Of a DNA stretch of 64,000 nt, positions 25,316-35,000 are shown one piece after another (positions within the stretch are counted from its first letter, which is position 1; each line of letters opens with the position of its first letter). The stretch comes from CAYPNP01 sp964412195 (GTDB lineage: Bacteria > Acidobacteriota > JAAYUB01), in contig CAYPNP010000001.1 of the NCBI GenBank assembly GCA_964412195.1, positions 310,001 through 374,000 of the forward strand, in the 5' to 3' direction. The notes under the pieces were generated by a model. It was not told the origin of the DNA and made no database searches. It saw only the letters and a program-made list of their open reading frames with translations. The position numbers and the translations under genes were made by a program.

Positions 25316-28300
25316 ATGAAGTTCGCAAAAAGACCCGGCCTTCTTCTCGGGTTCTTTTTGATCAGCCTCCTGGTGTTCGCCATATCGGTATTTGGGGAGG
25401 CGAACCAGTTGAGCAAGCCCATCCTGTACCCGGGTGCGGTCCAGCCCATTGACCGCCCGGAACAGTTCTTCCAGCAGGCCGCGCGGCAGGGCAACCTGCT
25501 CCTGCTCAAGGCGGCCATCTTCGACCCGAACCGGGACGGCGAGCCCGACCTCGGCGCCTGGGTCCGCGACGAGCTGAAGGACCAGCCGCTGGCCGCCCGC
25601 TACTGCGTCGTGCAGTTCGCGGGCCCGGTCCTGCCGGAGCACCGGCAGGCCCTCGAGAAGGCCGGCGCCCGGATCGTGGAATACATCCCCAACAACGCCT
25701 TCCTGGTGCGCGTGCCGGCGGGGCAGGCCATGGCCGTGTCCAGCCAGCCCGGCGTCCGCTGGGTGGGCGACTTCCAGCCCGGCTACAAGCTGGCGCCGGA
25801 GCTGGCCGTCGGGATGCCCGAGCGGTTCCGTTACTCTGAAGACCAGTCCTGGCGGATCTCCGCCGAGATCTTCCCGGGCGAGGACCCGGTCTCCGTCCTG
25901 GAGGCCGTCACCGCGCGGTTCGCATCCGATCCGCGTTACAACTTCGAGATCGGCGGCGACCGGACCGTGGTGTTCAGCGTCTCCACGGCGAACCTCGCCG
26001 ACCTGCTCTCCTGCCTGGTCAACCGTAACGAGGTCCAGTGGGTCGAGCCGCGGCCCCTGGACAAGCCGCTCAACGACAACTCCATCTGGATGTGCCAGAG
26101 CGGCGACACCGTGGGCAAGACCACGCCCATCTTCAACAAGGGCATCCTGGGCCAGGGCCAGACCGTGGCTGTGGCCGACAGCGGCCTGGACAAGGACCAC
26201 TGCGCCTTCATCAACGCCGCCGGCGGGCCGGTCATCGCCAGCCAGGCGGCCGTGCCCCCGGCGGTCCTGACCACCGACGGCACCCAGCGCAAGCTGATCG
26301 CTTACAACGTCCTCGAGGGGGCCACCGACGGCGATAGCGCCAACCACGAGTGGCACGGCACCCACACCAGCGGTTCGGCGGGAGGCGACGATTATCACCA
26401 CGAGGCGGCTCCCGGCAATCCCGGCCACGACAGCGGCGACGGTATGGCGCCCCTGGCCAAGCTGATCATGGAGGACGGCGGCAACAGCACCGACCAGTAC
26501 CTCCACTTCCCCTGGCCGTTCTATGACATGTGGTCCCAGGAGCAGGCCAGCGGCGCCAACATCGCCTCCAACAGTTGGGGCTCCGACAGCAACGACTACA
26601 ACATCGCCTGCACTTACACCGATCAATACGTCTGGAACAACGAGGACTTCCTGATCTTCGTCGCCGCCGGCAACTCCGGCCCTGGCACGCGGACCATGAA
26701 CTACCTCGCCACCTCCAAGAACGTCGTCGGCGTGGGCGCCACCTCCAACGGCAGCGAGGGCGCCGACTACATCGCCTCCTTTTCCAGCAAGGGCCCGGCC
26801 GCGGACGGCCGCCTGAAGCCGGACCTGTCCGTCCCGGGCGACTACATCAACTCCGCCGAGGGCGCCACACAGGCGAACAATTGCGACACCTGGCTGATGA
26901 GCGGCACCAGCATGGCCTGCCCGACCGCGGCCGGCCTGGCCGCGCTGGCCCGCCAGTACTTCACCGAGGGCTGGTACCCCACCGGAGCGAAGGACGCCGG
27001 CAGCGCCTTCACGCCGTCGGCCGCCCTCCTCAAGGCGGTCCTGGTCAACTCTTGCGCCAACCTGCTGGGCGGCAACACCGGCGCGCCCAAGGAAGACGCC
27101 CCGGCTGTCGGCCAGGGCTGGGGCCGGGTCACCCTGGACGCCGCCCTCTACTTCGCCGGCGACAGCCGGCAGCTGCTGGTCTGGGACGTGCCCAACGCCC
27201 TGGGCGTCACCACCAGCGGTGTTCGGGAATATCCCATCACGGTGGCCGCCGGCCAGCCGCTGAAGGTCTCCCTGGCGTGGACGGACCCCCCCGGCTCCGC
27301 CGCCGCCGCGGTCGCCCTGGTGGACGACCTGGACCTGGAAGTGGTCGGCCCCGACGGCACCCTCTACCGCGGCAACCAGTGGAACGGGGCGCTGAGCGGC
27401 GGCACCAAGCAATCCGCCGCCAACCCGGCGGGGTCCGACACCCTCAACAATCTGGAGGGCGTCCTGATCCTGTCCCCGGCCGCCGGCAACTACACCGTCC
27501 GCGTCAAGGGCGCGAACGTGCCCGGCTACGGCGTCAAGTTCAACCAGGGCTTCGGCCTGGCGGTCACCGGCGGCGTCAGCCTCCGGGCCGCGGCCGTGCT
27601 GAACATCAAGTCCGTCACTGTGGACGATTCCGCCGGCAACAACAACGGCGTCATCGACCCGGGCGAGACCATCAACCTGACCGTGGAGCTGGAGAACACC
27701 GGCAACGGCGCCGCCGGCACCACCACCGCCGTACTGTCCACTTCAACAACTGGCATCAACGTCACGGCGGCCAACGGCTCCTACGGCTCCATCGGCGCCC
27801 TGACCACCAAGAGCAACTCCTCGCCCTACACCTTCACCGTGGCCGGCACCGTGGCCACCAGCACGGTCATCAACTTCACCCTGAACGTCACCACTGCCAG
27901 CGCCGGCACCTTCTCCCGGCCGTTCACCCTCAAGGTGAAGCCCAGCACGCCGCCGACCATCAGCAACTTCGTCATCGCCGAGGGCGACGTGTGGGAGCCT
28001 ACGCCCGGCACGACCTATCCGACGTACGTGACCGTGGCCATGCAGTTCAATTACAACGACCCGGACATCGACATCACCACCTGGGACCTCTACTTCACCG
28101 TCAACGGCCGCGACGTCAACGCTCTGCCGCTGGACATCGACATGACCGGCGCGCTCACCTCAGCCTCGGGCACGGCCGGCTACTATGTCTACACGTTCAT
28201 GGCCGTGGCCACCAACATCGGCGAGAGCCTGCAGGTGCGCATGAACCTCGTGGACTCCCAGGGCAACATGAGCAACATCCTGGAGTCCAACACCATCAAC

Positions 28301-30241
28301 TTCACCAAGGGCATCACCCCCAGCAGCCCCACCGGCCTGGACGACGACGACTCCTACCACTACCTCTTCCCGGGCGGCTTCAGCTTCCCGTTCTACGGCC
28401 AGACCTACACCGACTGCTGGATCAACTCCGACGGCAACATCTCCTTCCAGGGCGGCTACGAGTACCAGCGGCGCGACCCGGCGGCGTTCCTGAACTACAT
28501 GCCGCGCATCGCCGGCCTCTACACCGATTTAGCCAAGGTGCCCGGCTCCAACAAGATCTCCGTCGAGGCGTTCGCCGACCACCTGATCTTCCACTACACC
28601 GCCCTGGCCCAGTGGTCCCAGGTCGCCCCGGTGGGATCGAACACCGTGGACATCACCCTCTGGCTGGACGGCGGCATCGACCTCCATTTCGGCAGCTGCA
28701 CCATGAGCCAGTCCCAGGAGGACGAGGACGGCGTGAAATGGAAGGGCGTGGTCGGCGTCGGCCCCGGCGCGGTGCTGAACGCTGCCATGACAGACCTGTC
28801 CGCGCAGACCGGCACGATCTACATGCCGGCCAACACCCCGGTCTACCAGGCGTTCCGCGACACCGACACCTTCGACCTGTCCAACACCACCCTGCACTTC
28901 GAGCCGCTGTCCTTCGTGCCCGTCGAGACGGTGTACTTCCCGCGCATGTCCTACGTGCCCGGCGCCTGGGCGGACGGCTACGGCTTCGTCAACCCGAACT
29001 CGTCCACGGCCACCGTCCGCTTCACCGGCTACAACAGCACTGGCGGCACGGTGGGCACCTCCGACCTGATCACCTGGCCGGCCCACGGCCAGGGCGCCTA
29101 CCAGATCGACGGCCTGCTGGGCGTCACCCAGGCCACCGACGCGTGGGTCAAGGCCGAGACCGACCAGCCGGGCATGCTGGGCTTCTTCCTGACCCAGGAG
29201 TTCGGCGGAGGCGGCCTGGCCGGCCTCGACGGCGCCGAGGTCTGGACCGGCACCGTCAGCAATGCCTATCTGCCGATGGTGAAGGCCACCGGCACGTTCT
29301 CCACCGAGCTGTTCCTGGCCAATCCGGGCGCGGCGGCCATCGACGCCGTGCTGACGGGATATGACGGCGCCAACACCCTGAACGGCGGCACCCACCCCAT
29401 CCCGGCCGGCGGTTTCATCAAGCTGAACGTGGCCACCGCTTTCGGCACGGGCTTCGACGGCGCGCTGCGGGTGGAGACGAACGGCGGGGGATGCATCGGC
29501 AACGCCCTGGTCAAGGACGGCGCCGTCGCCATCAGCTCGCTCAACCTGATGCCTTTCATCGCGGCGGACCAGGACCTGTATGCCTCCCACGTGGTCCTGT
29601 TCCCCGACGTCTACTACACCGAGATCAACCTGTACAATCCATATGGCACGGCGGCCACCGCCACCATCTCGCCGTTCCGCGCGGACGGCTCCGCCGTGAC
29701 CGCTCCGTTCCAGGTGATCGTGCCGGCCAACCAGGTGCTGACCCTGCGCGACACCGAGCTGGGCCTGCCGTCCGGGGAGTCCACCGAAGGATGGCTGCAC
29801 GTGAACTCGACCCAGCCGCTGCTGGGCTGCCTGACCTTCGGCAACCCGGTGGACGACCACTACATGTCCACGCTGCCCCTGCAGCGCCAGAGCGCATCGG
29901 ACCTCTACTTCGCCCAGGTCGCCAACGGCAACGTCGGCGGCGTGGACTTCTTCACCGGCATCGCGGTGGTCAACCCCAACCTCGTCCCGGTGGGCGTGAC
30001 CATCCAGGTCTACGGCAGCGACGGCACCCTGTACGGCTCGGCCACCCGCACCCTGGCGGCGGGCGAGAAGTATGTCCGGCTGATCCAGAACATCGAGGGG
30101 ATCGTCACCCTGCCGGCCCAGGCCAGCGGGTACATGCACGTGACCTCGACGGGCGGGGGCGTGTTCTCGTTCGCGCTGTTCGGCGACGCCGCCCTCAACT
30201 TCCTGAGTGCGGTCCCGGCCCAGCTGCCGCCGACCCGCTAG
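25316..30241 (+). CDS. Large secreted subtilase (S8) with C-terminal repeats
   Basis: 1641 residues. A Sec signal peptide (to about residue 27) is followed by a propeptide-like region and an S8 peptidase domain with the full triad: Asp288 in VADSGLDKDH, His347 in HEWHGTHTSG and Ser532 in SGTSMACPTAAG. Then come a beta-sandwich of P-domain type (about 635-755), a CARDB-like segment starting VTVDDSAGNNNGVIDPGE, further beta domains including FPGGFSFPFYGQTYTDCW, and a C-terminal domain of about 435 residues from YFPRMSYVPGAW. That last domain recurs in the LRR protein encoded at 32-35 kb. Expected role: extracellular or cell-surface protease. GGAGG before ATG supports the start. Expressed from its own promoter and closed by a strong terminator. 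Confidence 0.92.
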   Translation: MKFAKRPGLLLGFFLISLLVFAISVFGEANQLSKPILYPGAVQPIDRPEQFFQQAARQGNLLLLKAAIFDPNRDGEPDLGAWVRDELKDQPLAARYCVVQFAGPVLPEHRQALEKAGARIVEYIPNNAFLVRVPAGQAMAVSSQPGVRWVGDFQPGYKLAPELAVGMPERFRYSEDQSWRISAEIFPGEDPVSVLEAVTARFASDPRYNFEIGGDRTVVFSVSTANLADLLSCLVNRNEVQWVEPRPLDKPLNDNSIWMCQSGDTVGKTTPIFNKGILGQGQTVAVADSGLDKDHCAFINAAGGPVIASQAAVPPAVLTTDGTQRKLIAYNVLEGATDGDSANHEWHGTHTSGSAGGDDYHHEAAPGNPGHDSGDGMAPLAKLIMEDGGNSTDQYLHFPWPFYDMWSQEQASGANIASNSWGSDSNDYNIACTYTDQYVWNNEDFLIFVAAGNSGPGTRTMNYLATSKNVVGVGATSNGSEGADYIASFSSKGPAADGRLKPDLSVPGDYINSAEGATQANNCDTWLMSGTSMACPTAAGLAALARQYFTEGWYPTGAKDAGSAFTPSAALLKAVLVNSCANLLGGNTGAPKEDAPAVGQGWGRVTLDAALYFAGDSRQLLVWDVPNALGVTTSGVREYPITVAAGQPLKVSLAWTDPPGSAAAAVALVDDLDLEVVGPDGTLYRGNQWNGALSGGTKQSAANPAGSDTLNNLEGVLILSPAAGNYTVRVKGANVPGYGVKFNQGFGLAVTGGVSLRAAAVLNIKSVTVDDSAGNNNGVIDPGETINLTVELENTGNGAAGTTTAVLSTSTTGINVTAANGSYGSIGALTTKSNSSPYTFTVAGTVATSTVINFTLNVTTASAGTFSRPFTLKVKPSTPPTISNFVIAEGDVWEPTPGTTYPTYVTVAMQFNYNDPDIDITTWDLYFTVNGRDVNALPLDIDMTGALTSASGTAGYYVYTFMAVATNIGESLQVRMNLVDSQGNMSNILESNTINFTKGITPSSPTGLDDDDSYHYLFPGGFSFPFYGQTYTDCWINSDGNISFQGGYEYQRRDPAAFLNYMPRIAGLYTDLAKVPGSNKISVEAFADHLIFHYTALAQWSQVAPVGSNTVDITLWLDGGIDLHFGSCTMSQSQEDEDGVKWKGVVGVGPGAVLNAAMTDLSAQTGTIYMPANTPVYQAFRDTDTFDLSNTTLHFEPLSFVPVETVYFPRMSYVPGAWADGYGFVNPNSSTATVRFTGYNSTGGTVGTSDLITWPAHGQGAYQIDGLLGVTQATDAWVKAETDQPGMLGFFLTQEFGGGGLAGLDGAEVWTGTVSNAYLPMVKATGTFSTELFLANPGAAAIDAVLTGYDGANTLNGGTHPIPAGGFIKLNVATAFGTGFDGALRVETNGGGCIGNALVKDGAVAISSLNLMPFIAADQDLYASHVVLFPDVYYTEINLYNPYGTAATATISPFRADGSAVTAPFQVIVPANQVLTLRDTELGLPSGESTEGWLHVNSTQPLLGCLTFGNPVDDHYMSTLPLQRQSASDLYFAQVANGNVGGVDFFTGIAVVNPNLVPVGVTIQVYGSDGTLYGSATRTLAAGEKYVRLIQNIEGIVTLPAQASGYMHVTSTGGGVFSFALFGDAALNFLSAVPAQLPPTR

Positions 30242-30266
30242 ATCGTCATTCTGCTTGTCTCCAACC

Positions 30267-30303
30267 GGAGGCTCCGGCACCCGCCGGAGCCTCCGTCTTT
30301 TTT
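30267..30303 (+). terminator. Intrinsic terminator of the subtilase gene
   Basis: GGAGGCTCCGG (30267-30277) and CCGGAGCCTCC (30284-30294) form a perfect 11-bp stem with loop CACCCG, followed by GTCTTTTTT. Textbook form, 26 bases after the stop codon. Confidence 0.9.
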
Positions 30304-30334
30304 CCGTGCTGACTCGGAAATAACCTGCCGTATT

Positions 30335-30363
30335 CATCGGGGTCGGTATCGGGATCGGAATCG
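30335..30363. repeat. Hexamer repeat (GGATCG type)
   Basis: Degenerate six-base units GTCGGTATCGGGATCGGAAT and onward. A second copy lies at 31078-31113, with an inverse segment at about 31119-31141. Confidence 0.6.
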
Positions 30364-30479
30364 GTTCATCATGGTGAGATTCACCGGCGGATTCTACCAG
30401 GTGGGCGCCGACGCGCGGAGGCCGGCCGGGACGATGAATTCCCCTCCCATGTGTCCTGGAACGTTTTCGGACCGCGGTG

Positions 30480-30488
30480 TGATATGAT
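30480..30488 (+). promoter_or_regulatory. Extended -10 promoter
   Basis: TGATATGAT about 70 bases before the ATG of the following secreted-protein gene. The -35 region is weak. Confidence 0.5.
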
Positions 30489-30557
30489 ACGCAGACATCG
30501 GACGAGAATTCCGCAGACGCAAGTCGGATCGTGAACGCTCTGCAGCTAGGAGACATC

Positions 30558-31028
30558 ATGAGTGGGCGTTACTATCGTGTGCTGATGGGTGGAATCCTTT
30601 GGATCGGGATCATGGGACTCGTGCCGGCGCAGTTGGTATGCGAGATCGGCAAGGGCGACGGCCAACCCAATTATCAATTGTGCAAGTTCGACACCTTCGG
30701 CCAGCCGAATGAGTGTTACATGACGAAGTTCTTCGCCGATCCGTTCATGGTGCGGCGTGTGAAAGGGAGCATCACCAACCAGGCCGGGCCGTGGCCTGAG
30801 GGGGTCCTGGTCCTGTTCGAAATCCGTGCCAAGGCCGGGGACGCAACGGTCCGCCAGGTGGTTTCCAACGAACAGGGAGAATTCTCCGTTCCGGACCTCC
30901 CCGAGGGCGAATACTGTTTCCGCGCGGTGGCCAGGGGCTGGCAGACGATAACGGGCATGATCATCCTCAGCAGCAAGGCACCCCGCAACGCCAAGTTGTC
31001 CTTTGAGATGCCGCTGGATACCAGGTAG
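30558..31028 (+). CDS. Exported carboxypeptidase-regulatory-like domain protein
   Basis: 156 residues with an N-terminal hydrophobic segment (GGILWIGIMGLVPAQL) acting as signal peptide. The C-terminal 90 residues look like a single carboxypeptidase D regulatory-like (Cna-B type) beta domain: VKGSITNQAGPWPEGVLVLF, then NEQGEFSVPDLPEGEYCFRA. Such domains serve as spacers or binding modules on secreted proteins. AGGAG precedes the ATG. It sits between the subtilase and a long repeat-rich spacer and has no operon partner. Function beyond export is unknown. Confidence 0.72.
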   Translation: MSGRYYRVLMGGILWIGIMGLVPAQLVCEIGKGDGQPNYQLCKFDTFGQPNECYMTKFFADPFMVRRVKGSITNQAGPWPEGVLVLFEIRAKAGDATVRQVVSNEQGEFSVPDLPEGEYCFRAVARGWQTITGMIILSSKAPRNAKLSFEMPLDTR

Positions 31029-31077
31029 GCCACGATCGCCCCGCGTTTGTAACTGAAACTGACACCAGTGCATTTCC

Positions 31078-31141
31078 CCTCGGGGTCGGTATCGGGATCG
31101 GAATCGGGGTCGACTGATGAATCGATTCCGATACCGACCTC
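31078..31141. repeat. Hexamer repeat (GGATCG type), inverted pair
   Basis: CTCGGGGTCGGTATCGGGAT and further units up to 31113, followed at about 31119-31141 by the inverse (GATTCCGATACCGACCTCGA). The two can form a hairpin 50 bases after the preceding gene. Confidence 0.6.
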
Positions 31142-31183
31142 GATGAAAACGGAAGGCTATTTCCGAGTAGGCACGAACACGAT

Positions 31184-31835
31184 GCAGCCGCCGGCACGCG
31201 GGAGAAACCCCGACCGGGAGGGAGGGGAGCGCGGGGGCAGCCGCCGTCATGCCGGGAACGTGCCCCGCAACTCCGTTTCACCGAACTGGATAATCCAAAC
31301 ATGGCGGCATGTCCCCCTTCCCGAAGGGGAATAATTCGATTCGCCCCGGGAGGCGGCCGCTTGGGACCGCCACCCGGGACCAAGGCGAAGAATCAAACCG
31401 AACATGATTCTGAAGAATGGACTCCGGAGGAGTCTACCAGATCGATCATCCAACCAGTTCATCTGAACAGGATCGCCGGGATCCATGCCGTTCGCCCCGC
31501 TTCGGGGGCGAGGGTGATTTGCGGAGTCGAGGCAATATCCGTCGTCCTCCCCCGGGTGGCGGCCCAGAGCGGCCGCCACCCGGGGCGAATCGAATTATTT
31601 CCCTTCGGGAAATCCAGGCATGCCAGGGCCCTCCCGGACGCATCGCCAGTCACCTGCGACAGGATGTCGGCTTGTTTGTTTCCAACCGGGCGATGCAGCG
31701 CCGGGATTGTGGCCGGCGAGGACACGCTGAGGGTGGCGGACGGAGCTGCGCCGTCCACTCCGCCATTCCCGCAACCGGCCCATCGCGCCCCTCCCGGCCG
31801 GTCGGGGTACTCCCCCCGTGCCGGCGATTACGTTG
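31184..31835. repeat. Nested inverted-repeat element A
   Basis: A non-coding element of about 650 bases with two nested inverted repeats. Outer arms at about 31189-31236 and 31779-31826 match at roughly 80 percent by eye. Inner arms at 31318-31378 and 31551-31611 are 61 bases each and agree at 56 positions. The 172 bases between the inner arms hold further small hairpins (for example GGACTCCGGAGGAGTC). TTTCCCTTCGGGAAAT at 31598-31613 and several other blocks recur in element B at 35314-35697. No gene lies in it. The whole spacer 31029-32024 (996 bases) consists of this element plus short tandem repeats. Confidence 0.75.
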
Positions 31836-31894
31836 TCTCAGGGCAGGACAAAAGGATCGTGACCCTGTGCGTTCTTGCCGGTCGGCCGTCATTA

Positions 31895-31986
31895 GTCACC
31901 GGTCACCGGTCATCCGTCGATAACGAGCACGATTACGATTACGATCGACGAGTACGATCGGTCTCTGTCACCGGTCACCGGTCATC
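31895..31986. repeat. TCACCGG heptamers and GATTAC hexamers
   Basis: A 20-base block of TCACCGG heptamers occurs identically at 31895-31914 and 31967-31986. Between the copies are hexamers of ATTACG type (31929-31960). The array ends about 40 bases before the 3' end of the LRR gene. Confidence 0.75.
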
Positions 31987-32024
31987 TGCCGAGCAGGAGC
32001 ACGAGCACGAGTGACCTGCCCGGC

Positions 32025-35000
32025 CTACTCCCGGTACTGCGCCGGCACCGCGCTGAGGAAGTCCAGCGTGTCATTGCCGAACAGGACGAAGGAGAAGACG
32101 TCCCCGCCGGTGGCGGTCACGTGGATGTAACCGCTGGACTGATCGAGCAGGCTGCCGATCCCCTCGATGGATTTGAGCAGCCGGACGTACTTCTCGCGCG
32201 GCGCCAGGGTACGCGTCACGGAGTTGCCGTTCCGGTCCCCGTTGGGCTTGTAGACGCGGATGGTGATCTCCACTGGCGACGTGTTGGGGTTGATCACCGC
32301 CAGGCCGGTGAAGAAGTTCACCCCGCCGACGTTTCCGTTGGCCACCTGGGCGAAGTAGATGTCGTCGCTGCCGGCGGCCTGCAGCGGCAGGGTGGACTGG
32401 TAGTGGTTGTCCACCGGGTTGCCGAACGTCAGGCAGCCCATGAGCGGGTCGGGGCTGGTCACCTTGAGCCAGCCCTCGGTGTTCTCCCCCGGCGGCAGAC
32501 CCAGCTCCAAGTCGCTCACCGACTTGACCTGGAGCGCCGGGACCAGCACCTGGAGGGGCGTCCCGAACGCCGAGCCGTCGGCCAGGTAGAACTTGAGGGT
32601 AGCGGTCACGGCCGTGGCGTTGACGTTGATCAGCTGGATCTTCGTCGTGTACACGTTCGGGAACATCACCACGTGGGCGGCGTACAGGAGCGTGGACGCC
32701 TCGGTGAACGGCTGGAGGTTCACCGCGGCAATGGAGGCATCGCCGTCGCGCACCGTGGCGTGGCCGATGACGGGGCCGGTGGACTGCACGTGCAGGCAGC
32801 CGTCGAACGCGTGGCCCAGCAAGGCGGCGGCGTCGAACTTCCAGAACCCCTTCGCCGGGATGCCCGCCGGGGCGGCGAAAAACTCCGTGGCGCCGTCGAG
32901 GCCGGAGACGGTCACGGTGACCCCGGTGTCGCCGGGATTCGCCAGGAAAATCTCCGTGGAGCTCGTGCCGGCGGCGGCCACGCGGGGAATGATGCCGTCG
33001 GAAACGCCTGCCGAGAGGACTTCCGCCCCGTCCAGCCCCACCAGCCCGGCGGGGGTGAAGTGCTGGGTCAGGAAGAAGCCGAGCAGGCCGGCCTGGTTGC
33101 TCTCGGCCAGGACCCAGCCGTCCGTGGCGGCGGAGAGCCCGAACACGCCGTCGATCTGGGTCGCACCCTGCTCGCCCGCGTACCAGGCCATCGGCTCGGC
33201 CTGCCCCGCCGCCTGCCCGTTCGCGGCGTAGGCGGTGAAGCGGACGGCGGCGTCGGCCGCGCCCGGGTTGACGAAGCCGTACCCCTCGGTCCAGCCGCCG
33301 GGGACGAAGCTCATCCGGGGGAAGAGCAGGGACGCAGCCGGCGTGAACGTGCCGCAGAGCACGTCCAGCGCGTCGCTCATGAAGCTCCCGACCTGGTTGG
33401 CGTTGTGCTCATGGGGCTCCGTGTACGAGGTTACATAGAACTGGTAGGGGACGCCCGGCACGACGCTGTCGATCTGGAGCCCGGTGGCCGACTTGGGGGT
33501 GGTCACGCCCACGGAGTTGAAGGAGCCGTCCCCCTCCCGGTAGACCCGGTAGCCGCCGCTGCCTTCCGCGTACCCCATGGGGGTCCAGCTCAGGAGGCCG
33601 CCCGTGGCGCTGCAGGTGAAGCTCAAATTGGTGGGCGGCAGGGTCTGGGTGGCGAGGAAATCGGTCGAGCTGTGCGCGTCGACGAACGCCAGCATGTCCG
33701 GGTCGTCGTCATAGAAGGCGTTGTAGTCCAGGTCCAGGCCGGTGGTGTTCAGCTTGGTGAGATTCACCAGCGCGTTGGGGAGGTAGCCGCCCATGGCGTT
33801 GGACGAAACGTCCAACTTGCGGAGCTCGGTCAGGTTGCCCACGGCGGGCGGGAGCGTCCCGGTCAGCCCGTTCCGGGGGAGGATCAACTCGCGCAGCTTG
33901 GCGAGCGAGCCCCACCCGGTGGGGATGGAGCCCCGGAGGAGGTTGTCGCCGAGATCCAGGTATTCCAGATTCGACAGCCCCCCCAGCTCCGGCGGCAGGG
34001 ATCCACTCAACTGGTTCCCGGACAGGTTCAGGCGGTTCAGGTTCGTCAGTCCGCCCAGGCCCGGCGGGATCGATCCGCTGAGGGCGTTCCCCTCGAGGGC
34101 AAGGGTTGTCAGGGCGGAGAGGTTGGCCAGTTCGGGCGGGATGGCACCGTTGAGCAGATTGTTTCTCAGGAGCAGGGATGTGAGTTGAACCATCCCCCCC
34201 ATCCAGGAGGGGAGGGTCCCGGTGATCTGGTTTTCCGAGAGGTTGAGGTACTGGAGGTTGGCGAGGGCCGCCCACTCTTCGGGGATGGACCCGGATAGGT
34301 GGCACCGCTGCAGGTCGAGCACCAGAAGGGCATGGAGCGATCCAATCACCACCGGGACGGGTCCGGACATGTCGATGTCCGAGAGGTACATCATCTCCAT
34401 CTGGCTCAAGGCGGCCCATTCCGCGGGAATGGGACCGGACAACGGATTGTTGTCCAGGGCCAGCCAGCGCAGCTGGGTCAGCCCGCCCAGGAAGGCCGGC
34501 AAGGCGCCGGTGAACTGGTTGCCCCAGAGGTACAGCATCTCCATCTGGGTGCAACCGGCCAGCCAGGCCGGGATGGGGCCGGTGAAGGCGTTGTTGCCGA
34601 GGGACAGCCGCTGGAGTTGGGTGAGATTGGCCATGCTGTCGGGGAGAGTGCCAGACAAATCGTTGTTGTCCAGCGAGATGTAGAGCAGGTGGGACAGGTT
34701 GCCCAGGGACGCCGGGACCGCCCCGGTGAGTTGGCAATTCGTGAGATAAAGCGAATCCAGGTTCGCGAGATTGCCGATCTCGGACGGGATGGAGCCGCTG
34801 AAGGCAGCGTCGCTGATTGCAAGATAGGTTAAAGCCGTCAATTGACCAAGCTCGGGGGGCAGCGTCCCAACGAGGTGCTTGTTGAACAACTGGAGGTATT
34901 TCACCCGATCATCGATCACCGTGACGCCCTTCCAGGTTCCTTCCGTCCCGGGCAGGGCGAAGCCGTCGGAGTGGAGCGGCGGCGTCTTCCAGCCGGAGTT

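Larger units (their letters stand above)
30242..30557. other. Spacer with terminator, repeat and promoter
   Basis: 316 bases without a gene. It holds the subtilase terminator, a run of six-base repeats at 30335-30363 and the extended -10 box of the next gene. Confidence 0.6.

Noticed and set aside
26530..29364. Long plus-strand frame inside the subtilase gene
   Set aside because: Arg/His/Gly-rich out-of-frame reading of the subtilase; no family features.
31184..31835. Retron msr/msd or group II intron remnant
   Set aside because: Long hairpins are present but there is no reverse transcriptase gene and no intron domain V-like motif that I can see.
31068..32014. Several frames of 60-240 codons in the spacer before the LRR gene
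   Set aside because: They run through inverted repeats and tandem repeats, lack ribosome sites and give Arg/Pro-rich low-complexity peptides.
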